Assembly (NCBI RefSeq): GCF_000745835.1 | Contig: NZ_JQKB01000022.1 | Coordinates: 1 to 64,000, forward strand | Reading direction: 5' to 3' | Length of the DNA: 64,000 nucleotides | Source: Belnapia moabensis DSM 16746 | GTDB lineage: Bacteria; Pseudomonadota; Alphaproteobacteria; Acetobacterales; Acetobacteraceae | Shown: piece after piece, positions 1-11,793 of the stretch | How positions within the stretch are numbered: the stretch's first letter is position 1 | Layout of the letters: every line of letters begins with the position of its first letter | Notes under the pieces: generated by a model | What the model was told of the DNA's origin: nothing | Seen by the model: the letters and a program-made list of their open reading frames with translations, nothing else | The model's database searches: none | Translations under genes and position numbers: made by a program

Positions 1-104
1 GTGGCCCGCTGCGTATGCTTGAGCGGGCGGTTCCGGTCGCCGATGATCGCACTCAGGCGGGTGCGGTCGGCCGATCCAACGATGACACTGACGGTCTGGG
101 CCAT
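1..104 (-). CDS. IS630-type transposase, N-terminal fragment cut by window edge
   Basis: The reading frame starts at an ATG on the minus strand and runs off the left edge after 34 codons. It opens MAQTVSVIVGSADRTRL and continues with a basic ADRTRLSAIIGDRNRP stretch. That resembles the N-terminus of IS630-family transposases, just before the helix-turn-helix, as remembered. No DDE catalytic region is in view, so activity cannot be judged. The element would lie mainly left of the window. Its inner end probably falls between the start codon and position about 185, close to the mccA stop. A TA at 183-184 is a possible target dinucleotide, because IS630 elements insert at TA, but this cannot be proved without the other end. 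Confidence 0.6.
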   Translation of the reverse strand, partial: MAQTVSVIVGSADRTRLSAIIGDRNRPLKHTQRA

Positions 105-187
105 AGCCGGAGAATTCCACCGCAGCGGCCCGCTGTGAATCCTCCGTCTGGGTCAGTGCACTAGGAGAAACCCATCCCCGGCTAAGG

Positions 188-2133
<1,946 letters not shown>

Positions 2134-2137
<4 letters not shown>

Positions 2138-3741
2138 ATGCGGAACACGCCGAAGCGCGTCTCCCCGATCGGCGCATTGCAGGCGGCGGACAGGCCGAGG
2201 CCGAGGACGTCGCGCGTCAGGGCCGGGTCGATGATGCCGTCGTCCCAGAGCCGCGCGGTGGCGTAGTAGGGCGAGCCCTGCGCTTCGTACTGGGCGCGGA
2301 TCGGCGCCTTGAAGGCAGCTTCTTCCTCGACGGGCCAGCTACCGCCTTTCGCCTCGATATTGTCGCGACGAAGGGTGGCAAGAACGCTCGCCGCCTGTTC
2401 GCCGCCCATGACGCTGATGCGGCTGTTCGGCCAGGTGAAGAGCAGGCGCGGCGAATAGGCCCGGCCGCACATTCCGTAATTGCCGGCGCCGAAGCTGCCG
2501 CCTATCAGCACGGTGAATTTCGGCACGGAGGTGGTGGCGACGGCGGTGACGAGCTTGGCGCCGTCCTTGGCAATGCCACCCGTTTCGTATTTCCGTCCGA
2601 CCATGAATCCGGCGATGTTCTGAAGAAAGAGCAGCGGAATACCGCGCTGGCTGCACAACTCGACGAAATGCGCGCCCTTCTGCGCCGATTCCGAGAAGAG
2701 GATGCCGTTATTGGCGAGGATGCCGACCGGATGGCCCCAGATGCGAGCGAAGCCGCAAACCAGCGTCGCGCCATAACGCGCCTTGAACTCGTCGAGCTCC
2801 GAACCGTCAACGATGCGGGCGATTACCTCCCGCACGTCATAAGGCTGGCGCACGTCCTGCGGGACGATGCCGTGCAGCTCTGCCGGGTCGTAACGCGGTG
2901 GCACGGGCGCGGAAAGGCCGAGACTGCTGGATTTCCAGCGGTTCAGCCGCCCGACGATCCGCCGCGCGAGGCCGAGCGCATGCATGTCGTCCAGCGCGAA
3001 ATGGTCGGCGACGCCGGAGAGGCGGGTATGGACGTCGGCGCCGCCGAGATCCTCGGCACTGACGATCTCGCCCGTCGCCGCCTTCACCAGCGGCGGGCCA
3101 CCGAGGAAGATGGTGCCCTGCTCCTTGACGATGATCGCCTCGTCGCACATCGCCGGAACATAGGCGCCGCCGGCGGTGCAGCTGCCCATCACCACCGCCA
3201 CCTGCGGAATGCCCTGCGCCGACATATTGGCCTGGTTGTAGAAGATGCGGCCGAAATGCTCGCGGTCAGGGAAGATCTCATCTTGGTTCGGCAGGTTGGC
3301 GCCGCCGCTGTCAACGAGGTAAAGACAAGGCAGGCGATTCTGTAGCGCGATCTCCTGCGCGCGGAGATGCTTCTTCACCGTGATCGGGTAGTAGCTGCCG
3401 CCCTTCACCGTCGCATCATTGGCGACGATGACGCATTCCTGCCCGGCGACGCGGCCGATGCCGGTGAGGATGCCGCCGGCCGGAACCTCGCCACCATACA
3501 TACCATGTGCCGCCAGCGGCGAGAGTTCAAGGAAGGGCGCGCCCGGATCGAGCAGTCGCTCGACGCGCTCGCGTGGCAGCAGCTTGCCACGAGACATGTG
3601 GCGCTGCCGCGCCGCCTCCGGCCCGCCGAGAGCGGCCTGTGCGGTGTGGCCGGCGAGTTCCGCGAGCAGCGCCTGCATCGCCTCGGCATTGGCGCGGAAC
3701 TCCGTGCCGCGGGTATCGATGGCGGAGGTGAGGACGCTCAT
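2134..3741 (-). CDS. mccB: 3-methylcrotonyl-CoA carboxylase, carboxyltransferase beta subunit
   Basis: The 535-aa carboxyltransferase moves the carboxyl group from biotin on MccA to 3-methylcrotonyl-CoA, giving 3-methylglutaconyl-CoA. Family-typical segments include [30 protein letters not shown] with [33 protein letters not shown], and [16 protein letters not shown] near the C-terminus. The [14 protein letters not shown] block is more typical of methylcrotonyl- than propionyl-CoA carboxylases. Length equals the usual MccB. It overlaps ivd upstream by 4 nt (ATGA) and mccA downstream by 4 nt, so the three are translationally coupled. It should form a hetero-oligomer with MccA in the cytoplasm. 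Confidence 0.93.
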
Positions 3742-4913
3742 GCCGTCTCGCGGAAGAGTTCACGGCCGATCAGCATGCGGCGGATCTCGCTGGTGCCGGC
3801 GCCGATCTCGTAGAGCTTGGCGTCCCGCAGTAGCCGCCCGGTCGGCGTCTCGTTGATATAGCCCATGCCGCCGAGGATCTGGATGGCATCGAGGGCGATG
3901 CGCGTCGCAGCTTCAGCGGCGAAGAGGATGGCGCCGGCTGCGTCCTTGCGCGTAGTCTGGCCACGATCGCAGGACCGTGCCACCGCATAGACATAGGCAC
4001 GGCAGGCATTCAGCGCCGTGTACATGTCGGCGACCTTGCCCTGGATGAGCTGGAACTCGCCAATCGGCTGCCCGAACTGCTTGCGTTCGTGGATATAGGG
4101 CACCACGATGTCGAGGGCTGCCTGCATGATGCCGAGTGGCCCCGCTGCAAGCACGGCACGCTCGTAATCGAGCCCGGACATGAGCACCCTTACGCCCTCG
4201 TTCACTCGACCGAGGACATTTTCCTCAGGCACCTCGCAGTCTTCGAAGACCAGCTCCGATGTCGGCGAGCCGCGCATGCCGAGCTTGTCGAGCTTCTGGG
4301 CCGGACGGAAACCCTTGAATCCTTTTTCAAGCAGGAAGGCTGTAATGCCGCGCGGTCCGGCTTCCGGATCGGTCTTGGCGTAGACCACCAACGTCTCGGC
4401 ATAATGCGCATTGGTGATCCAGAGCTTGGTACCATTGAGGATGTAGCGGTCGCCGCGCTTGTCGGCGCGCAAGCGCATCGAGACCACATCCGAGCCGGCG
4501 CCTGGCTCGCTCATCGCCAGCGCGCCAAGATGTTCGCCGCTGATGAGCTTCGGCAGGTAGCGACGCTTCTGCTCCGCATTCCCGTTGCGGGCGATCTGAT
4601 TGACACAGAGATTGGAGTGCGCGCCGTAAGACAACCCGACCGACGCACTGGCCCGGCTCACTTCCTCCATCGCCACGCAATGGGCAAGATAGCCCATATT
4701 GGCGCCGCCATGCTCGTCGTCTACGGTGATGCCATGCAAGCCGAGCGCGCCCATCTCCGGCCAAAGATGGCGTGGGAAATCATCGGTGCGGTCGATCTCG
4801 GCCGCGAGCGGCGCGATGCGGCTTTCGGCGAAGCCGCGCACGCTGTCCTGCAACGCATTGATCTCCTCACCGAGTCCATGGTCGAGACTCGGGATGGTGA
4901 CATTGCCGGGCAT
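3738..4913 (-). CDS. ivd: isovaleryl-CoA dehydrogenase
   Basis: This FAD enzyme oxidises isovaleryl-CoA to 3-methylcrotonyl-CoA, the substrate of the carboxylase encoded next. The 391-aa protein has the acyl-CoA dehydrogenase signatures [14 protein letters not shown] and KLWITNAH and the C-terminal [16 protein letters not shown]. The catalytic Glu used by most family members (in YEGT) is replaced here by YEIGAGTS. A glutamate sits instead in [20 protein letters not shown], around residue 245, which matches the isovaleryl-CoA dehydrogenase catalytic Glu254 position known from the human enzyme. This makes the substrate assignment stronger than usual for the family. It overlaps the upstream synthetase by 1 nt. 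Confidence 0.9.
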   Translation of the reverse strand: MPGNVTIPSLDHGLGEEINALQDSVRGFAESRIAPLAAEIDRTDDFPRHLWPEMGALGLHGITVDDEHGGANMGYLAHCVAMEEVSRASASVGLSYGAHSNLCVNQIARNGNAEQKRRYLPKLISGEHLGALAMSEPGAGSDVVSMRLRADKRGDRYILNGTKLWITNAHYAETLVVYAKTDPEAGPRGITAFLLEKGFKGFRPAQKLDKLGMRGSPTSELVFEDCEVPEENVLGRVNEGVRVLMSGLDYERAVLAAGPLGIMQAALDIVVPYIHERKQFGQPIGEFQLIQGKVADMYTALNACRAYVYAVARSCDRGQTTRKDAAGAILFAAEAATRIALDAIQILGGMGYINETPTGRLLRDAKLYEIGAGTSEIRRMLIGRELFRETA

Positions 4914-6532
4914 CAGCCCTCTCCCCTGGTATAGCGGCGCCGCAGCTCGCCACGCATCACCTTGCCGGTTGCGGTGAGCGGCAGCGCATCGGTGAAGTGC
5001 AGCACACGTGGGTAAACATGCGCGGCGAGTCGCGTCTTGACATGGTCCTGCAAGGCACGGGCCAGCGCGCCATCCGCCGTGATGCCTGGCGCCGGGACGA
5101 CGACCGCGGTAACGGCCTCGGTACGCAGTGGATCGGGTAGGCCAATAACGGCAGCCATGGCGACGGCGGGATGCGCAGTGAGACAGTCCTCGATCTCGCC
5201 TGGGCCGATGCGGTAACCAGCGGAGGTGATGACATCGTCATCGCGGCCGAGGAAGCGAAACCAGCCCTCCTCGTCCTGCTCACCTTGATCGCCGGTCAGC
5301 AACCAATCGCCCATGAACTTGGCCGCAGTCGCCTCGGGCTTGTTCCAGTAGCCAAGGAACATCACTGGATCGGGGCGGCGGATGGCGATGGTGCCCTGCT
5401 GGCCGGGCGGCAACACGTGCCCTGCGACATCCAGCACGGCAACCTCATGTCCTGGCACCGCCCGCCCCATCCAGCCTGGCCGCGCTGGCATCAACGCGGC
5501 ACAGGACGAGATGACGAGGTTGCACTCGGTTTGGCCATAGAACTCGTTGATCGTGCACCCGAAGGTGCCGCGGGCCCAATCCAGCAACTCGCCACCGAGC
5601 GTCTCACCGCCACTGCCGATGCTGCGCGGACGTGCGCCAAACCGCGATGGGTTGGGCACTAGGCGCAACATCTTCAAAGCAGTGGGCGGGAGGAAGACAT
5701 TCCGGACATCATTCTCCGCCATTAGATGGAAGGCGAATTCCGGGTCGAACTTCGCCATGCGATGCGCGAGCACCGGCACGCCGTGGTAGAGACTCGGCAA
5801 CAGCACGTCGAACAGGCCGCCGATCCAGGCCCAATCCGCTGGCGTCCAGAACAGGTCACCCGGTTGCGGGAAGAGATCTTGCGGCATCTCCACCCCGGGC
5901 AGATGACCGAGCAGTACGCGATGCGCATGCAGTGCACCTTTCGGGGCACCGGTGGTGCCCGAGGTGTAGATGATGACCGCCGGATCGTCCGCCACCGTCT
6001 CATGGGGCGTGAAGGAATCGCTCGCCCGTGCCATCTCCAGCCGCAGATCGAGGGCTCCCTCCCCTACTCCATCCGTGCTCAGGATCAGGCGCAACGCCGG
6101 AAGGGCGAGGCCCGGCAATTTCGCCAGCCCGACCGTATCCGTGATCATCGCCACAGCTTCGCAATCGCGCAGCCGGTACTCCAACGCCTGCTCCTGGAAA
6201 AGCTGAAACAGCGGCACGGCAATTCCGCCGAGCTTGTAGATGGCAAGATGCGCGATCGCTGCTTCCGGCACCTGCGGCAGCAACACTGCAACGCGGTCCC
6301 CAGACCGAATGCCATGCGCGACGAGCGTATTGGCGAGGCGGTTGCTCTCGGCCTTCAACGTGTCGAAGCTGATGCGGTCCCTGCCGCCCTCAGGCCGGAT
6401 GTGCAGAAGCGCCAGGCGCCCGCTGCCATCCGCCCAACGGTCGCAGCAAGCTGTGCCGATGTTGAAATGCTCCGGCACATGCCAGCGAAAGGCGCTTCGG
6501 ATAGCCTCGTAGCTGTCGCCCTGCAGCAACAT
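4913..6532 (-). CDS. acyl-CoA synthetase (acetyl-/medium-chain type, AMP-forming)
   Basis: An adenylate-forming ligase of 539 aa that should activate a carboxylate to its CoA thioester via an acyl-AMP. Visible motifs are the P-loop [14 protein letters not shown], the [10 protein letters not shown] adenine motif, [34 protein letters not shown] and the C-terminal lysine in [14 protein letters not shown]. The overall pattern resembles medium-chain/acetyl-CoA synthetase-like enzymes. The start chosen is the ATG at 6532, overlapping the PaaK-like stop by 1 nt (TGATG); an in-frame extension to 6601 would run into that gene. Lying directly before ivd-mccBA, it may produce isovaleryl-CoA or a related branched acyl-CoA. 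The substrate is inferred from context only. Confidence 0.8.
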   Translation of the reverse strand: MLLQGDSYEAIRSAFRWHVPEHFNIGTACCDRWADGSGRLALLHIRPEGGRDRISFDTLKAESNRLANTLVAHGIRSGDRVAVLLPQVPEAAIAHLAIYKLGGIAVPLFQLFQEQALEYRLRDCEAVAMITDTVGLAKLPGLALPALRLILSTDGVGEGALDLRLEMARASDSFTPHETVADDPAVIIYTSGTTGAPKGALHAHRVLLGHLPGVEMPQDLFPQPGDLFWTPADWAWIGGLFDVLLPSLYHGVPVLAHRMAKFDPEFAFHLMAENDVRNVFLPPTALKMLRLVPNPSRFGARPRSIGSGGETLGGELLDWARGTFGCTINEFYGQTECNLVISSCAALMPARPGWMGRAVPGHEVAVLDVAGHVLPPGQQGTIAIRRPDPVMFLGYWNKPEATAAKFMGDWLLTGDQGEQDEEGWFRFLGRDDDVITSAGYRIGPGEIEDCLTAHPAVAMAAVIGLPDPLRTEAVTAVVVPAPGITADGALARALQDHVKTRLAAHVYPRVLHFTDALPLTATGKVMRGELRRRYTRGEG

Positions 6533-7737
6533 CAGGTTGGCACCGGACGCGTATCGTCGATCACCTTGCCATCGTTCGGCAATATCCCGGGCTGGACACA
6601 CTCAACCAAGCCACGCAACTTGGTCACGGCTTGCAAAGCCTTGGCCAAGGCGTCCGCAGCTTCGGCCGGCGCCTCGGCGCGGAGCAGCATGGTGTCACGG
6701 TCAGCATGCAACGAGACGATCAGCCGCGCCCTGGCCACCCCCGGTACCGCCCGAAGTACTGCCGCCACCTGCTCGGGCCGCACGAACATGCCGCGTATCT
6801 TGGCTGCCTGATCGGCGCGGCCCATCCAGCCGCGGATACGCCGATTGGTACGGCCGCAAGGCGATTGCCCAGGCAGGATTGCGGAAAGGTCGCCAGTTGC
6901 AAAGCGGATCAGCGGGTGGTGCGGATTGAGCGTGGTGACGACCACCTCACCCACTTCGCCGTCCGGGACGGGATCGCCCGTGCCGGGGCGCACGATTTCG
7001 AGGATGATGCCCTCATCGAGAATCAGCCCCTCGCGCGCCGGGCTCTCATAGGCGATGAGGCCGAGGTCGGCGGTACCGTAGCTCTGCAGAACCGTCAGGC
7101 CGCGCTCCGCATACCAGTCGCGCAGGGTCGGCAAATAGGCGCCACCGGTGACATGGCCAAGCTTCAACGAAGAGAGATCGAGGCCGAGCTCACCACCTCT
7201 TTCGAGGATGGCTTTAAGATACTCGGGTGTTCCGCTGTAGCAGCGCGGGCGAAGCTGTGCCGCCGCTTGCGCCTGCAACTCGGTGTTACCGGTGCCTGCG
7301 GGAAAGACCGGGCAACCGAGCGCCCGTGCGCCACCTTCCAGCATGCTGCCCGCTGGCGTGAAATGATAGGCGAAGCAGTTGTGCAACAGCTCACCACTGC
7401 GCAAGCCGGTCGCATGCAAGGCGCGTGCGTAACGCCAGTAGTCCGGCACCGCGACCTCCGGTTCGTAGATTGGCCCGGGCGAGGCGAAGATCCGTGCGAG
7501 TTGTCCGAAGGATGCCGCTACCACTCCTCCAAAAGGCGGATTCATTGCTTGTTGTGTGAGAAGGTCGGACTTACGCGTCACCGGCAGCGTAGCGAGCGGC
7601 CCATCCGGCAATCCAGCGTAGTGTGGCGCATGAGCACGCGCATGAGCAACCTGCTCTGCCAACGCTCGCGATTGCGCCGCCTGACGAGCATCCGCGCTAC
7701 GGATTTCAAGCGTGTCGAAATAGTCTGCTAGAGCCAC
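6532..7737 (-). CDS. PaaK-like adenylate-forming enzyme (phenylacetate-CoA ligase family)
   Basis: A 401-aa relative of phenylacetate-CoA ligase. Conserved parts are QSYGTADLGLIAYE (adenine-binding region), HPLIRFATGDLS (ribose-binding Asp), RGWMGRADQAAKIRGMFVRPEQV and the C-terminal NDGKVIDDTRP with the expected lysine. The usual Ser/Thr/Gly-rich phosphate loop (SSGTTGKP) is not present; the matching place reads ASPGPIYEP. Either this branch binds ATP differently or it does another reaction. The start is a GTG inside the last codons of livF (10-nt overlap). It lies between the LIV transporter genes and the second acyl-CoA synthetase, so a role in activating or handling the imported acid is likely. 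Substrate unknown. Confidence 0.72.
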   Translation of the reverse strand: MALADYFDTLEIRSADARQAAQSRALAEQVAHARAHAPHYAGLPDGPLATLPVTRKSDLLTQQAMNPPFGGVVAASFGQLARIFASPGPIYEPEVAVPDYWRYARALHATGLRSGELLHNCFAYHFTPAGSMLEGGARALGCPVFPAGTGNTELQAQAAAQLRPRCYSGTPEYLKAILERGGELGLDLSSLKLGHVTGGAYLPTLRDWYAERGLTVLQSYGTADLGLIAYESPAREGLILDEGIILEIVRPGTGDPVPDGEVGEVVVTTLNPHHPLIRFATGDLSAILPGQSPCGRTNRRIRGWMGRADQAAKIRGMFVRPEQVAAVLRAVPGVARARLIVSLHADRDTMLLRAEAPAEAADALAKALQAVTKLRGLVECVQPGILPNDGKVIDDTRPVPT

Positions 7738-8525
7738 CGCTTCCTCCGCTTGTAGCTCTTGAGGTTCTTGAAGCTCTTTCGCTCGGCGCCATGGCCGCCG
7801 AGGTAGAATTCCTTCACATCCTCATTGTCCGCCAGCGCCTCGGCTGTACCGTCGAGCACAACCTTGCCTTGTTCCATCACATAGGCATAGCTGGCGATAG
7901 AGAGTGCCATTCTCGCATTCTGCTCGACCAGCAGGATAGTGATGCCGAGTTCCTCGTTCAGCCGGCGAATGATGGCGAAGACCTCCTTCACGAGCAACGG
8001 CGAGAGGCCCATCGACGGCTCGTCCATCAGGATCAGCTTTGGCCGTGCCATCAGCGCGCGGCCGATGGCGAGCATCTGCTGCTCGCCGCCCGAGAGGTAT
8101 CCGGCCAGGCCAGTGCGCTCACGTAGCCGCGGAAAATAGCCATAGACGCGATCGATGTCCGACTTCACCTCATTGTCGGTGCGGGTGAAGGCACCGAGAC
8201 GCAGGTTTTCGAGGCAGGTCATGTCGGCGACGATGCGGCGTCCTTCCATCACCTGGAAGATGCCACGCCGCACGATCATGTGCGGGTCGATGCCGTCGAT
8301 CCGCTCGCAGGCGAAGCGAATCTCGCCGCGGGTGACTTCGCCCTCCTCGGTCTTGAGCAGGCCGGATATCGCCTTAAGCGTCGTCGACTTGCCGGCGCCG
8401 TTGGCTCCGAGCAGAGCTACGATCTGGCCCTGCGGCACCTTCAACGAGAGGCCGCGCAGCACGAGGATGACGTCGTTGTAAACGACCTCGATGTTGTTCA
8501 CCTCGAGAAGTGGCGCGGCCTCCAT
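7728..8525 (-). CDS. livF: LIV-type ABC transporter ATP-binding protein (LivF)
   Basis: A cytoplasmic ATPase subunit of 265 aa belonging to a branched-chain-amino-acid-type ABC importer. It shows Walker A GANGAGKSTT, the LivF-like VMEGRRIVADMTCLENL segment, the signature YLSGGEQQMLAIGRAL and Walker B LILMDEPSMGLSP. The C-terminus has an added basic tail (SFKNLKSYKRRKRWL), longer than usual for LivF, which reaches into the start of the PaaK-like gene. It pairs with LivG at the other end of the operon. The cargo need not be an amino acid: with CoA ligases and beta-oxidation genes in the same operon, a carboxylic acid is more likely. Confidence 0.88.
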   Translation of the reverse strand: MEAAPLLEVNNIEVVYNDVILVLRGLSLKVPQGQIVALLGANGAGKSTTLKAISGLLKTEEGEVTRGEIRFACERIDGIDPHMIVRRGIFQVMEGRRIVADMTCLENLRLGAFTRTDNEVKSDIDRVYGYFPRLRERTGLAGYLSGGEQQMLAIGRALMARPKLILMDEPSMGLSPLLVKEVFAIIRRLNEELGITILLVEQNARMALSIASYAYVMEQGKVVLDGTAEALADNEDVKEFYLGGHGAERKSFKNLKSYKRRKRWL

Positions 8526-8530
8526 GGTTG

Positions 8531-9817
8531 CTACCAGCCAAGCCAGTCAGCGCGACGGTCCAGCGTCACCGTCTTCACCGACTCCAGCCGCATCACACCG
8601 CTCTGTATGAGGTCACCGACACTGCCTTGGCTGGTGTCGCCCGTGACGCGGGCCCGGTACAGCGCGACTGTGAGCTGCCCGCGATGATCGGCCGGCGTAA
8701 AATTGGACGGCGCACAAACGCCATCGAAGCCGTTTGGCACCCAATTCTGTCGGGCGTAGAAACTGTCGCGGATGCGCTCGCCCGTCACTTGGCCACCATT
8801 CGCTGCGGCAGTGTCCATCGCCTCGGCAAGCAGCATCGCGCTGCAGATGCCAGCGAGGTAATGCACCGGGCGATAGGCCGTGCCGCCTTGATCCGAGATA
8901 CGGCTGATCGCCTGCGCATTCGTCATGCCCGGGGCAGGCTGCCCCCAGACTGCAGCCGTGCGCACCGGGAACACGACACCATTCGCCGCCGTGCCGGCCG
9001 CCTTCATGGCATTCTCGTCCATGCCCCAGACATTGCCGAGAAACTGCACATTCACCCCGGCCGCCTGGCATGCGCGCAGGACCGAGATATTGGAGCCGGC
9101 GGTATTGCCCAGATACGCGTAGTTGGCGCCCTGCTGCTTCAGCGTCAGGCACTGCGCGGTATAGTCACCCGGCGTAAGCGCGAAGACGATCGCCGGCAGC
9201 ACATCAAAGCCGAGCTCCGCAGCCAATGCCTCGCCAGCTGCCTTGGGCGAGTTCGGATAGGGATGGTTGCCACCCATATGGACGTATTTCGGCTTCCCTT
9301 GCCCGCCCCTTCCCTTCCAATCTTCCGCAGCCCAGATCAGCATCGCGCGCAAGGAGTCGGAATAGGATGGGCCGTAGAAGAAGTTGTAGGGCGCCGGCTC
9401 GACACCCTGCCGGCCGGACCTGCCGCCGGCATCGGTGAGTGCCGCCGAATAGGAACCGGAGACGTAAGGAACGCGGTCGCGCGTGACGAACCGGACCAAT
9501 GCCTCCGTATCCGCCGTGCCCCAACCATTGATGGCGACGACACGATCGCGGCTCCAAGCCTGGTATTGGCTAACGGCTCGCGGTGCCTGATAGCCATAGT
9601 CGAAGGCAAGCGCGTTCACTTGGCGTCCGGCAACTCCGTTGCGCGTGCGGTTGATCCAGGCCCAGGTATCGTTGACGCCCTGCGCGAAGGGCGTACCGAC
9701 ATCGCTGGTGGCACCGGAAAGATCCATCAGATGCCCGACCGGGATCGGCTGAGCCGCCGCCGGCAGGGTGAGCGCCATGGCAGCGGCCAAGCTAAGGATC
9801 GTTGTTCTCGTTGTCAT
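8531..9817 (-). CDS. LIV-type ABC transporter periplasmic substrate-binding protein
   Basis: A 428-aa exported binding protein. The start at 9817 follows a good ribosome binding site (GGGGAGGATAAGA), and residues 1-28 form a signal peptide ending AAAQP. The mature protein begins IPVGHLMDLSGATSDVG, the standard opening of type I periplasmic binding proteins of the LivK/AmiC group. Unlike short amino acid binders it is long and has INGWGTADTEALVRFVTRDRVPYVSGSYSAA. The pocket cannot be read from sequence. It sits between livM and livF, so it captures the ligand for this transporter. The ligand is inferred to be a carboxylic acid because the operon encodes acid activation and oxidation. Confidence 0.85.
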   Translation of the reverse strand: MTTRTTILSLAAAMALTLPAAAQPIPVGHLMDLSGATSDVGTPFAQGVNDTWAWINRTRNGVAGRQVNALAFDYGYQAPRAVSQYQAWSRDRVVAINGWGTADTEALVRFVTRDRVPYVSGSYSAALTDAGGRSGRQGVEPAPYNFFYGPSYSDSLRAMLIWAAEDWKGRGGQGKPKYVHMGGNHPYPNSPKAAGEALAAELGFDVLPAIVFALTPGDYTAQCLTLKQQGANYAYLGNTAGSNISVLRACQAAGVNVQFLGNVWGMDENAMKAAGTAANGVVFPVRTAAVWGQPAPGMTNAQAISRISDQGGTAYRPVHYLAGICSAMLLAEAMDTAAANGGQVTGERIRDSFYARQNWVPNGFDGVCAPSNFTPADHRGQLTVALYRARVTGDTSQGSVGDLIQSGVMRLESVKTVTLDRRADWLGW

Positions 9818-9831
9818 TCTTATCCTCCCCA

Positions 9832-10896
9832 TCAATGCGAATACGGGTAGAGCTTCCAGTAGGATTTGATCAGCCGCCAGCGACGCGCGAGGCCGTCCGG
9901 CTCGAAGATCAGGAAGAGGATGATCGCGGCACCGACCGCCATTTCACGTAGGAACGAGATCGAGGCGCCGAGCTTCAGCGCACGGTCGATCGCGCTACCC
10001 GACAGCAAATCCGCCCCCGCTTGCACCACCTCCGGCAGTAGCACCATGAAGGCCGCACCCATCAAACTTCCCATCACACTGCCCAGGCCGCCGATGATGA
10101 CCATGCCCAGGAATTGGATGGAAAAGAGGATGTTGAAGGCCTCGACGCTGACGAAGAGTAGATAATGCGCATAGAGCGCGCCGCCGATGCCGGCATAGAA
10201 GGAAGCGATGCCGAAGGAAAGCGTACGGTAATAGGCGAGATTGATGCCCATAACCTCGGCGCTCAGGTAGTGGTCACGCACGGCGACCAGCGCTCTGCCA
10301 TCCCGTGTTCGGATCAGGTTGGCGGCACCGAGATACATCACCACCACATAGGCCAGGACGACGTAGAAATAGCTTTCTTCACGATCCGCTACCCAGCTGC
10401 CGAGCGCGAAAGGCTCGGTGATGCGTCCCGCGACGCCGCCGGTGAACCATTGGGCACGCGCGAAGAAGTCCTCGAGGATGAACTGTGCGGCCAAGGTCGC
10501 TATGGCGAGGTAGAGCCCTTTCAACCTCCCTGCCGGCGCGCCGAAGACAAGGCCGACAACCGCCGTCATCGCCCCAGCGATGGGGATGCAGAGGGCGACC
10601 GGGATGTGCCAGCGCTCATGCAGCCAGGCGGAGGCGAAGGCGCCGAAGCCGAAAAAGGCCGCATGGCCGATGCTGATCTGGCCGGTGAAGCCGACCAGGA
10701 TGTTGAGGCCGAGCGCCGCTATGCCGAGCGTGCCGATGTTGATCAGCAAGCCAAGCTCGTATCGGCCAAGCAGGAACGGCAGCCCGCAAGCGAGGATCAA
10801 GCCGAGCAGCACGGCGCGACGGCTGTTCCGCGTCGGGAAGATCGTCATGTCTTCCCGATAGCTGCTGCGGTATTCCCCGGCGGGAGCGAGATCCAT
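9832..10896 (-). CDS. livM: LIV-type ABC transporter permease (LivM)
   Basis: A 354-aa inner-membrane permease. The N-terminus MDLAPAGEYRSSYREDM is followed by many hydrophobic segments. The LivM signature NILVGFTGQISIGHAAFFGFGAF is clear, and a later conserved loop reads RDHYLSAEVMGINLAYYRTLSFGIASFYAGIGGAL. The start at 10896 overlaps the livH stop by 1 nt (TGATG). A much longer in-frame extension exists but would run across livH and has no membrane-protein character, so it was not used. It forms the translocation channel with LivH. Confidence 0.92.
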   Translation of the reverse strand: MDLAPAGEYRSSYREDMTIFPTRNSRRAVLLGLILACGLPFLLGRYELGLLINIGTLGIAALGLNILVGFTGQISIGHAAFFGFGAFASAWLHERWHIPVALCIPIAGAMTAVVGLVFGAPAGRLKGLYLAIATLAAQFILEDFFARAQWFTGGVAGRITEPFALGSWVADREESYFYVVLAYVVVMYLGAANLIRTRDGRALVAVRDHYLSAEVMGINLAYYRTLSFGIASFYAGIGGALYAHYLLFVSVEAFNILFSIQFLGMVIIGGLGSVMGSLMGAAFMVLLPEVVQAGADLLSGSAIDRALKLGASISFLREMAVGAAIILFLIFEPDGLARRWRLIKSYWKLYPYSH

Positions 10897-11789
10897 CAGA
10901 CGCGCTCGATATTCTTGGTGCCGAATAGCCCATAGGGCTTGATCAGCAGGATGACGATGAGGGCGTAGAAGGGCGCGATGGTGACCATGTTGCCCCAGTT
11001 CAGCCAACCGGCGTCGAGATACTGCGCCCAGTTCTCCAGCACGCCGACGATCAGCCCGCCAAGCACCGCGCCGATGACGCTGTCGAGACCACCGAGGATC
11101 ACCGCAGGGAAGACCTTGATGCCATAGACCGAAAGCGCCGAGGACACGCCGTTCACCACCCCCACCACCACACCGGCGACGGCCGATACAACGGCCGAAA
11201 TCGCCCAGGACATGGCGAAGACCTTCGGCACGGAGATGCCGAGGGACTGCGCCACCTGCTGGTCGAAGGCCGTCGCCCGCATCGCCAGTCCATGCTTCGA
11301 GGCAGTGAAGAACCAAGCGAAACCCGCCATGATGAGCACGGAAATGCCGAGCGACATCAGGTAGGCCGTCTGTACCTCGAGCCCGAGCAGGTTCACCCGC
11401 TCCGTGCTGAAGATCGGCGGAAAGGGCTTGGCGAAAACGCCGAAGATCCACTTCATCAGCGCCTGGAAGAAGATGCCGAGGCCGATCGTCGCCATGATGA
11501 CGCTGATGACCGGCTCGCCGATCAATGGCCGCAGCACCACCACCTGCAGGATCACCCCGAACAACGTCATAAAGGCGAGGGTGACAAGGAAGCCGGCCCA
11601 GAAGGGCATCTGCCATTCCGTCAGCAGCCACCAGCAGACCCAGGCGCCGACCAGCAGGAATTCGCCCTGAGCGAAATTCACCACCTGGCTCGCCTTGTAG
11701 ATGAGCACGAAGCTCATCGCAACGACGCCGTATAGCGCACCGACGATGAGGCCGTTGAGCGTCAGTTGCAGCAGCAGCGTCCAGTCCAT
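10896..11789 (-). CDS. livH: LIV-type ABC transporter permease (LivH)
   Basis: A 297-aa inner-membrane permease of the LivH family. It opens MDWTLLLQLTLNGLIVGALYG and has the family motif ASQVVNFAQGEFLLVGAW. A coupling-loop-like segment, MRATAFDQQVAQSLGISVPKV, sits near the middle, and VILGGLDSVIGAVLGGLIVG near the C-terminus. It starts 4 nt after the stop of the long-chain ligase gene and overlaps livM by 1 nt. It partners LivM as the second membrane subunit of the first LIV system in the window. Confidence 0.92.
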   Translation of the reverse strand: MDWTLLLQLTLNGLIVGALYGVVAMSFVLIYKASQVVNFAQGEFLLVGAWVCWWLLTEWQMPFWAGFLVTLAFMTLFGVILQVVVLRPLIGEPVISVIMATIGLGIFFQALMKWIFGVFAKPFPPIFSTERVNLLGLEVQTAYLMSLGISVLIMAGFAWFFTASKHGLAMRATAFDQQVAQSLGISVPKVFAMSWAISAVVSAVAGVVVGVVNGVSSALSVYGIKVFPAVILGGLDSVIGAVLGGLIVGVLENWAQYLDAGWLNWGNMVTIAPFYALIVILLIKPYGLFGTKNIERV

Positions 11790-11793
11790 CGCT

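Noticed and set aside
8510-9850. A 446-codon plus-strand frame opposite the binding-protein gene
   Set aside because: The minus-strand frame has a signal peptide and a complete family pattern, while this one has none.
10897-11631. N-terminal extension of livM in the long open frame
   Set aside because: It would be read through livH in another frame and lacks membrane-protein character; the ATG at 10896 overlaps the livH stop as expected in an operon.
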